Below are positions 6,325 to 9,812 of a stretch of 9,812 bases of DNA, one piece after another (position 1 is the first letter of the stretch; each line of letters starts with the position of its first letter). Source of the DNA: Alphaproteobacteria bacterium (GTDB taxonomy: Bacteria > Pseudomonadota > Alphaproteobacteria > Micavibrionales > UBA1664). The DNA lies in the NCBI GenBank assembly GCA_018969935.1, contig JAGWXJ010000064.1, positions 1 to 9,812 of the forward strand. Direction: 5' to 3'. Made by a program: the position numbers and the translations under genes. The notes under the pieces are model-generated. The model searched no databases and was not told where the DNA came from. It saw only the letters and a list, made by a program, of their open reading frames with translations.

Positions 6325-7086
6325 TTACAGCGTCTCTTTCAGGAAAGAAAGCAGCGCGGACCAAGAGCGTTTGTCGGCCTTTTCGTTGTAGGCCAAACCT
6401 GTTGACGGGTCGTTGCCTGCATCCTTGTGTGTGAAGGCGTGCACTGCGCCCGCGTATTCGGTGAACACCCAATCGGCCTTCGATTCCTTCATTTCCTTGA
6501 TGAAACCTTCAACTTCTGCGGGCGGAACCAGAGGGTCATCGGCGCCGTGATGGACGGCGATGGATGCCTTGATGTCACCAGCCTTGGCAGGCGCAGGGGT
6601 ACCAAGGCCGCCGTGGAAGCTGACCGCGGCCTTGAGGTCGGCGCCCATGCGCGCGGCTTCCAGTGCCATGGTGCCGCCAAAGCAGTAGCCCATGATGGCC
6701 ATGCGCGAGGCATCAACGCCTTGGATGGTTTTGGCGTAATCGATGGCGGCCTTGAGGCGCTGGCGCGCAAGTGGCGCATTGGTTTTATACTTGGTGGCTT
6801 CGGCCCCAGCGTCCTTGGGGTCTTGGGGGCGTATGCCCTGCCCGTACATGTCGATTGCGAAAGCGTTATACCCTTCCTTGGCCAGCATGTCGGCGTGTTC
6901 CTTTTCGTGCGCGCTCAGGCCACGCCATTGGTGGACAACAAGGACAACGGGCGCATTTGGTTTATCGGTTTTGGCCACATAACCTTCCAGTGTTACGTCA
7001 CCATCGTTGTAAATTACGGTTTCACCGGCCATGGCAGGCACCCCTATCATCAAAAATGTTGCGAAAAGAATTGCGCGAATAAACAT
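6325..7086 (-). CDS. Exported dienelactone hydrolase family protein
   Basis: A 253-residue alpha/beta-hydrolase of the dienelactone hydrolase family. The ATG at 7086 is chosen because it follows an AAGGAG ribosome-binding site and begins a classical signal peptide (residues 1-20, cleavage predicted after AMA). The frame is open further up (to 7245), but that part is non-family sequence overlapping the thioesterase. The triad is visible: Cys135 in the nucleophile elbow GYCFGG (133-138), Asp184 in GADDPLVPP (181-189) and His216 in GAVHAF (213-218). Cys as nucleophile, rather than Ser, is typical of this family. Conserved VVHQWRGLSAHEKEHADMLA (50-69) also fits. The signal peptide predicts a periplasmic enzyme; the substrate is unknown, and true dienelactone (chloroaromatic) catabolism is not indicated by its neighbours. 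It sits 16 nt after the thioesterase stop and 10 nt before aroC. Confidence 0.93.
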   Translation of the reverse strand: MFIRAILFATFLMIGVPAMAGETVIYNDGDVTLEGYVAKTDKPNAPVVLVVHQWRGLSAHEKEHADMLAKEGYNAFAIDMYGQGIRPQDPKDAGAEATKYKTNAPLARQRLKAAIDYAKTIQGVDASRMAIMGYCFGGTMALEAARMGADLKAAVSFHGGLGTPAPAKAGDIKASIAVHHGADDPLVPPAEVEGFIKEMKESKADWVFTEYAGAVHAFTHKDAGNDPSTGLAYNEKADKRSWSALLSFLKETL

Positions 7087-7102
7087 AGAGCACTCCTTTT
7101 GT

Positions 7103-7564
7103 TTAACTAAGGCGGATTGTTTCTTTTTGTGTCGAGAGCGTGCCGTGGTCGATGACCGCAACCGTAAGGCGGCTGATGGCCACGCGTTTGCCTGTCGCTT
7201 CCTCGGTGATGTCTGTCTGCCACACTTGCGTGCGCTTGCCGACATGGATGGGTTTGCACTCGCCTATCACGGTGCCTTCTGTTACAGCCCTGATATGGTT
7301 TGCGTTGATTTCGATACCGACTGCGCGAAATTTATCGGGGTCGATGGTCATCCATGCGGCGATACTGCCAAGGCTTTCCGACAAGACGCAGGAAGCCCCG
7401 CCATGCAGGATGCCGAAAGGCTGGGTTGTACGGTGATCAACAGGCAGGCGACCTTTTAAAAAATCAGGCCCTACCTCGACAAAATCAAACCCCAGATGCG
7501 CTGTCATGTTGGCGTTGCGAAGACTGCGCAACTGCTCCAGCGTGTAGGGTTTGAACCAGATCAC
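7103..7564 (-). CDS. Hotdog-fold thioesterase (PaaI / YdiI-EntH type)
   Basis: A 153-residue acyl-CoA or acyl-ACP thioesterase with a single hotdog domain. The key block is HRTTQPFGILHGGASCVLSE (44-63). Gln48, His54 and Glu63 fall at the same residue numbers as the active-site residues I recall for E. coli EntH/YdiI, which supports the chosen start. That start is GTG at 7564, overlapping the fabI stop in a GTGA 4-bp overlap. An AAGGA ribosome-binding site lies 6 nt before it, inside the fabI end. The Met at residue 20 is a less likely start. Tight coupling to fabI suggests a role in releasing or proofreading acyl thioesters linked to fatty-acid synthesis, but the substrate cannot be read from the sequence. 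The EntH (enterobactin) or MenI (menaquinone) roles of the E. coli relatives have no support here. Confidence 0.93.
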   Translation of the reverse strand: MIWFKPYTLEQLRSLRNANMTAHLGFDFVEVGPDFLKGRLPVDHRTTQPFGILHGGASCVLSESLGSIAAWMTIDPDKFRAVGIEINANHIRAVTEGTVIGECKPIHVGKRTQVWQTDITEEATGKRVAISRLTVAVIDHGTLSTQKETIRLS

Positions 7565-8421
7565 GCGGCGTCCTTGTTTGTGGCCATGGAGCTTGCCATT
7601 TGATTGAGCAGCTCGGCTGTTGCGCCCGCGGCTTCAGGCTGGACCATGCCAACCGTGTGGTAGCCGCTATCGACGTGCAGGATTTCACCCGTGACGCCGT
7701 TGCCCAAATCGGAGAGCAGATAGAGGCCGGATTTGCCCACATCCTCGATGGATACGTTGCGCTTGAGCGGGGCGTTCAGTTCGTTCCATTTCAGGATGAA
7801 ACGGAAATCGCCGATGCCGCTGGCAGCCAGCGTTTTGATGGGTCCTGCCGAGATGGCGTTGACGCGGATGCCGCGCCCGCCAAGGTCGGTTGCCAAGTAA
7901 CGGACCGATGCCTCAAGGCCGGCCTTGGCCACGCCCATGACGTTGTAGTGGGGCATCACACGCTCGGCGCCGTAATAGGTGAGCGTGAGAAGCGAACCGC
8001 CCTCGCCCATCAGTTTGGCTGCGCGTTGGGCTACTGCCGTAAACGAGTAAATGGAGATATCCATGGTGCGCTTGAAGTTTTCGCGCGTGGTGTCGAGGTA
8101 CAGGCCGTCCAGTTCCTTTTTGTCGGAGAAGGCGATGGCGTGGACAACGAAATCGATTTTGCCCCAGGCCTTTTCAACGGCGGCGAAGGCGGCATCAAGG
8201 GAGGCGTCATCCGTTACGTCACAAGGTTCAACGATTTTGGAGTTCACGCTCTCGGCCAACGGGCGGACGCGTTTTTCAAGGGCTTCGCCCTGATAGGTGA
8301 ACGCGAGTTCGGCGCCTTCGTCAAAGCAGGCCTTGGCGATACCCCATGCGATCGAGCGGTCATTGGCGACGCCCATGATGAGGCCCTTTTTGCCTTCCAT
8401 CCAGCCTTTACGTGCGGTCAT
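7561..8421 (-). CDS. fabI: Enoyl-[acyl-carrier-protein] reductase (NADH), FabI type
   Basis: A 286-residue short-chain-dehydrogenase-type enoyl-ACP reductase that completes each elongation cycle of type II fatty-acid synthesis. The cofactor loop GVANDRSIAWGIA is at 17-29. Y149, Y159 and K166 match the FabI Tyr-x6-Lys arrangement (E. coli Y146, Y156, K163), in YYGAERVMPHYNVMGVAK. NAISAGPIKTLAASGI (188-203) is the substrate-binding loop region. Ala97 aligns with E. coli Gly93. The ATG at 8421 is chosen: an AAGGAAGG ribosome-binding site precedes it. The frame can be extended six codons to a TTG at 8439, but that would swallow the ribosome-binding site. A 17-bp palindrome overlaps that site. The stop overlaps the GTG start of the thioesterase; fabI likely heads the operon fabI-thioesterase-hydrolase-aroC. 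Confidence 0.98.
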   Translation of the reverse strand: MTARKGWMEGKKGLIMGVANDRSIAWGIAKACFDEGAELAFTYQGEALEKRVRPLAESVNSKIVEPCDVTDDASLDAAFAAVEKAWGKIDFVVHAIAFSDKKELDGLYLDTTRENFKRTMDISIYSFTAVAQRAAKLMGEGGSLLTLTYYGAERVMPHYNVMGVAKAGLEASVRYLATDLGGRGIRVNAISAGPIKTLAASGIGDFRFILKWNELNAPLKRNVSIEDVGKSGLYLLSDLGNGVTGEILHVDSGYHTVGMVQPEAAGATAELLNQMASSMATNKDAA

Positions 8422-8431
8422 AAAACTACCT

Positions 8432-8448
8432 TCCTTCAATTTGAAGGA
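8432..8448 (-). promoter_or_regulatory. 17-bp perfect palindrome overlapping the fabI ribosome-binding site
   Basis: TCCTTCAA and TTGAAGGA are perfect 8-bp arms around one central base (8440). The 3' arm on the minus strand (GAAGGA) is part of the AAGGAAGG ribosome-binding site of fabI, 11-16 nt before its ATG. As DNA it could be an operator for a dimeric repressor. As mRNA it could form a 6-bp stem with a 5-nt loop that hides the ribosome-binding site. The symmetry is certain; the function is inferred. Confidence 0.5.
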
Positions 8449-8474
8449 TTGTTTTAGCGGGGACAGAACAAAAA

Positions 8475-8502
8475 GGAAAGACGCCGTTTAAAAATTAACG
8501 GC
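8475..8502 (-). terminator. Weak candidate terminator after the 8495-8875 gene
   Basis: On the minus strand, GCCGTT (8502-8497) pairs with AACGGC (8488-8483) across an 8-nt AT-rich loop, followed by GTCTTTCC and further T residues. The stem overlaps the stop codon of the small gene. The 6-bp stem and interrupted T-run make it a weak attenuator at best, so transcription into fabI may continue. Confidence 0.35.
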
Positions 8503-8875
8503 CATTACGGATAAGGCTTACTGCTGAAAGGCCGCGTGATTCCGCCCATTTCAATATATCTTCAGCCGTATCGGAGTCAGGCTGGGGCATAACCACGAGG
8601 CAGTACTTATAACTGTCGTCGTGGCGCTTGCTCAGGGCCAGTTTGGATATGAACGGGATGCCGTCCAGCTTAGATAAATCCTCGTCATTCAGCAAAATAC
8701 GCACTTTTTCGAGGGATTTGTCGAAATCGTAAGAACTGAAGCGCCTTGCCGGCGCATTCATGTACCAATGGTCGCCGTCGAAGACCATGAATTCGGGGTG
8801 GAGGCGCTTTTCCTCGGGGACCATGCCCGTAAACAGCTCGCGCCCTTCCCAGATGATTTGCTGTAGTAAGGTCAT
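8495..8875 (-). CDS. Unrecognised 126-residue protein upstream of fabI
   Basis: I do not recognise a family. It is a soluble, charged protein of 126 residues without signal peptide or membrane segment. The first 60 residues are mixed, with aromatic-rich stretches such as FMVFDGDHWYMNAPARRFSSYDF (29-51, quoted with 23 residues as positions only: F29, W37, Y38, F46, Y49, F51). Later come KVRILLNDEDLSKLDGIPF (57-75) and a hydrophobic strand YCLVVMPQPDSD (90-101), followed by a helix AEDILKWAESRG (103-114). The strand-loop-helix pattern near the end suggests a small alpha/beta fold. The ATG at 8875 directly follows an in-frame TGA and has no Shine-Dalgarno; the Met at residue 18 is the alternative start. 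It lies 73 bp before fabI on the same strand and may be co-transcribed. Confidence 0.7.
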   Translation of the reverse strand: MTLLQQIIWEGRELFTGMVPEEKRLHPEFMVFDGDHWYMNAPARRFSSYDFDKSLEKVRILLNDEDLSKLDGIPFISKLALSKRHDDSYKYCLVVMPQPDSDTAEDILKWAESRGLSAVSLIRNGR

Positions 8876-8892
8876 TCAATAAGTTTATGTAA

Positions 8893-8898
8893 ATTATA
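8893..8898 (-). promoter_or_regulatory. Possible -10 element for the 8495-8875 gene
   Basis: An exact TATAAT lies on the minus strand, about 18 nt before the ATG at 8875, in an AT-rich stretch. There is no recognisable -35 at 16-18 nt spacing, because that position (near 8916-8921) falls in the lipoprotein terminator. If used, the transcript would have a leader of only about 10 nt, consistent with the missing Shine-Dalgarno sequence. Confidence 0.35.
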
Positions 8899-8911
8899 TT
8901 AACAAGCCATT

Positions 8912-8948
8912 AAAAATGGCCGGAAAGACGCAGCTTTCGGCCATTTTT
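8912..8948 (-). terminator. Rho-independent terminator of the lipoprotein gene
   Basis: A long hairpin: AAAAATGGCC (8912-8921) pairs with GGCCATTTTT (8939-8948), and inside it GAAAG (8923-8927) pairs with CTTTC (8934-8938). One G at 8922 is bulged and the loop is 6 nt. A- and T-runs on both sides make it potentially bidirectional. It ends the minus-strand lipoprotein gene, whose stop codon is 23 nt away. Confidence 0.85.
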
Positions 8949-8971
8949 ATAGAATTTAAGTGTGGTTATTC

Positions 8972-9451
8972 TTAATTGATGATTTTCCAGGTGCCGTCAG
9001 CTTGCTGGCAGGCCGTGCCTGTCGCCGTTTCCTGCTGGCCACCTACGTAGATGGTCTGCTGGTATTCGCGGCAGTAGGAACCCGAGTTGGTACGACCATC
9101 GCGAATAGGCGTGTAGGTACCGCTGTTGCCGCTTTGCGGGTTGTTCCACGAAATCGTCTGGCCGATAGGTGCCGAATAAGCGCGGCTTTGGGCCTGATTC
9201 ATATAAGCCATGTCGGCTTTATCGAGGCTGCGGCCGAGTTCGGAGCCGACAAGCGCGCCAAGCAGAACGCCTGCGCCCGTGGCCCAAAGCTGGCCTTTGC
9301 CGCCGCCGACTTGAGAGCCGGCAAGGCCGCCAACCAGTGCGCCCAAGCCCGTGCCCACCATTTCCTTGTTGCCGGCGTCATAGGATGTGCAGCCAGTCAG
9401 CGCTACGCCTGCCATCAAGGCGGTGGAAAGAACGATTGAACGAAGCGACAT
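8972..9451 (-). CDS. Outer-membrane lipoprotein, 17 kDa surface antigen type, with glycine zipper
   Basis: A 159-residue lipoprotein. The signal peptide ends in a lipobox, LTGC, with lipidated Cys21 (no Asp at +2, so outer-membrane sorting is expected if Lol rules apply). Residues 33-73 are a glycine zipper (GTGLGALVGGLAGSQVGG and GAGVLLGALVGSELG), two short Gly-rich segments that can insert in membrane. The C-terminal part (about 95-159), with SWNNPQSGNSGTYTP, YCREYQQT and ACQQADGTWKIIN, closely follows the C-terminal domain of the rickettsial 17 kDa antigen, including the two cysteines (127 and 148) that may form a disulphide. The ATG at 9451 has an AAAGGG ribosome-binding site. The gene ends in a strong terminator and diverges from pdxH. 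Its role is likely envelope structure; no enzyme activity is expected. Confidence 0.94.
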   Translation of the reverse strand: MSLRSIVLSTALMAGVALTGCTSYDAGNKEMVGTGLGALVGGLAGSQVGGGKGQLWATGAGVLLGALVGSELGRSLDKADMAYMNQAQSRAYSAPIGQTISWNNPQSGNSGTYTPIRDGRTNSGSYCREYQQTIYVGGQQETATGTACQQADGTWKIIN

Positions 9452-9525
9452 AGAAAACCCTTTCAGTTAGTGATTCACTTCCATTTATATATAGCTTTTA
9501 TTTAAGGCAAAAGGATGGTTGCGCC
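9452..9525. promoter_or_regulatory. Divergent AT-rich promoter region between the lipoprotein gene and pdxH
   Basis: This 74-bp gap must hold promoters for both neighbours. Its middle (about 9483-9506) is almost pure A/T, with TATATATA. For pdxH, TTCACT near 9474 and TTTATT 17 nt later are a weak possible pair. No pair is convincing on either strand. Confidence 0.4.
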
Positions 9526-9812
9526 ATGACAGATTTCGATATTCCCGCCACGGGTGTTAACCCATACGTTCTATTCGATGAATGGTTCACGGAAGCCAAG
9601 GCCAAGGAAATCAACGACCCAGAGGCCATGAGCGTGGCCACCGTAGGAGCTGACGGCATGCCATCGGTACGGATGCTGCTTTTGAAGGGCGTCGATGAAC
9701 GCGGATTCGTTTTTTACACGAACAGCCTGAGCCGCAAGGGCGGGCAATTGGCGGCCACACGCGTGGCCGCGCTTTGCTTCCACTGGAAGTCGCTGCGGCG
9801 GCAGGTCCGCGT
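9526..9812 (+). CDS. pdxH: Pyridoxamine 5'-phosphate oxidase, 3' end missing
   Basis: The first 95 codons of an FMN-dependent oxidase that converts pyridoxine or pyridoxamine 5'-phosphate into pyridoxal 5'-phosphate, the active form of vitamin B6. Recognisable family blocks are NDPEAMSVATV (30-40), PSVRMLLLKGVDERGFVFYTN (46-66, key residues R49, K54, F61 and Y64), SRKGGQLA (69-76) and FHWKSLRRQVRV (85-96, the FMN/phosphate-binding end of the visible part). The ATG at 9526 follows an AAGGA ribosome-binding site at a slightly long distance (10 nt). Another ATG at 9515 opens only four codons. In many alphaproteobacteria pdxH lies near fabI and aroC, often divergently, so the context agrees. Confidence 0.96.
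   Translation, partial: MTDFDIPATGVNPYVLFDEWFTEAKAKEINDPEAMSVATVGADGMPSVRMLLLKGVDERGFVFYTNSLSRKGGQLAATRVAALCFHWKSLRRQVR

Noticed and set aside
7087..7245. A 53-codon N-terminal extension of the dienelactone hydrolase
   Set aside because: It overlaps the thioesterase gene, is basic and unlike the family, and would bury a proper signal peptide. The ATG at 7086 has an AAGGAG site.
8422..8439. A six-codon extension of FabI from a TTG start
   Set aside because: These codons are the ribosome-binding site itself (AAGGAAGG). The ATG at 8421 fits FabI alignments.
7600..8457. A 285-codon open frame on the plus strand opposite fabI
   Set aside because: It is a shadow of fabI caused by GC-biased codon use; there is no ribosome-binding site and no recognisable domain.
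9515..9529. A four-codon upstream frame (ATG to TGA) overlapping the pdxH start
   Set aside because: The AAGGA site directly abuts this ATG, leaving no room for initiation there; it is most simply the pdxH ribosome-binding site.
1..9812. Prophage, insertion sequence, CRISPR array, tRNA or attachment site
   Set aside because: No transposase, integrase, direct-repeat array, tRNA-like cloverleaf or flanking repeats were seen. The beta-helix-like proteins alone are not enough to call a prophage.

Overview
The window looks like a chromosomal segment of an alphaproteobacterium of moderate G+C content. The best evidence is protein-level: a ribosomal protein S4 of the alphaproteobacterial form, a close relative of the rickettsial 17 kDa surface antigen, and a fabI / aroC / pdxH neighbourhood like that of many alphaproteobacteria. 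I cannot name the genus. A Micavibrio-like or other deep alphaproteobacterial lineage would fit, but that is a guess. There is no sign of a prophage, insertion sequence, CRISPR array, tRNA or rRNA.

Left part (1-2652, all minus strand): two related small proteins of a phage-associated, beta-helix-like family (one cut by the window edge, one complete with its own terminator); a Tat-exported multicopper oxidase of the PcoA/CopA copper-resistance type; and a 59-residue single-pass membrane protein. A perfect inverted repeat lies just upstream of the oxidase.

Middle (2711-5259): rpsD (minus) has a near-consensus promoter, a roughly 90-nt leader and a strong terminator. Diverging from it is a 552-residue plus-strand gene that I do not recognise. 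Its base composition drifts from AT-rich to GC-rich, it has no Shine-Dalgarno sequence, and it overlaps the end of aroC tail to tail by 13 bp.

Right part (5247-8875, minus strand): a tightly packed group reads, in transcription order, a small unknown protein, fabI (fatty-acid elongation), a hotdog thioesterase (starting with GTG inside the fabI stop), an exported dienelactone-hydrolase-family protein, and aroC (chorismate synthase). The last four are spaced by -4, 16 and 10 nt and are very probably one operon. A 17-bp perfect palindrome overlaps the fabI ribosome-binding site.

Right edge (8912-9812): a glycine-zipper outer-membrane lipoprotein (17 kDa antigen type, minus strand, with terminator) diverges from pdxH (plus strand, cut by the window edge), sharing a 74-bp AT-rich intergenic region.

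Most of the window is ordinary housekeeping sequence. The parts worth a second look are the 552-residue orphan, the paired beta-helix-like proteins, the putative operator of the copper oxidase and the palindrome on the fabI ribosome-binding site.
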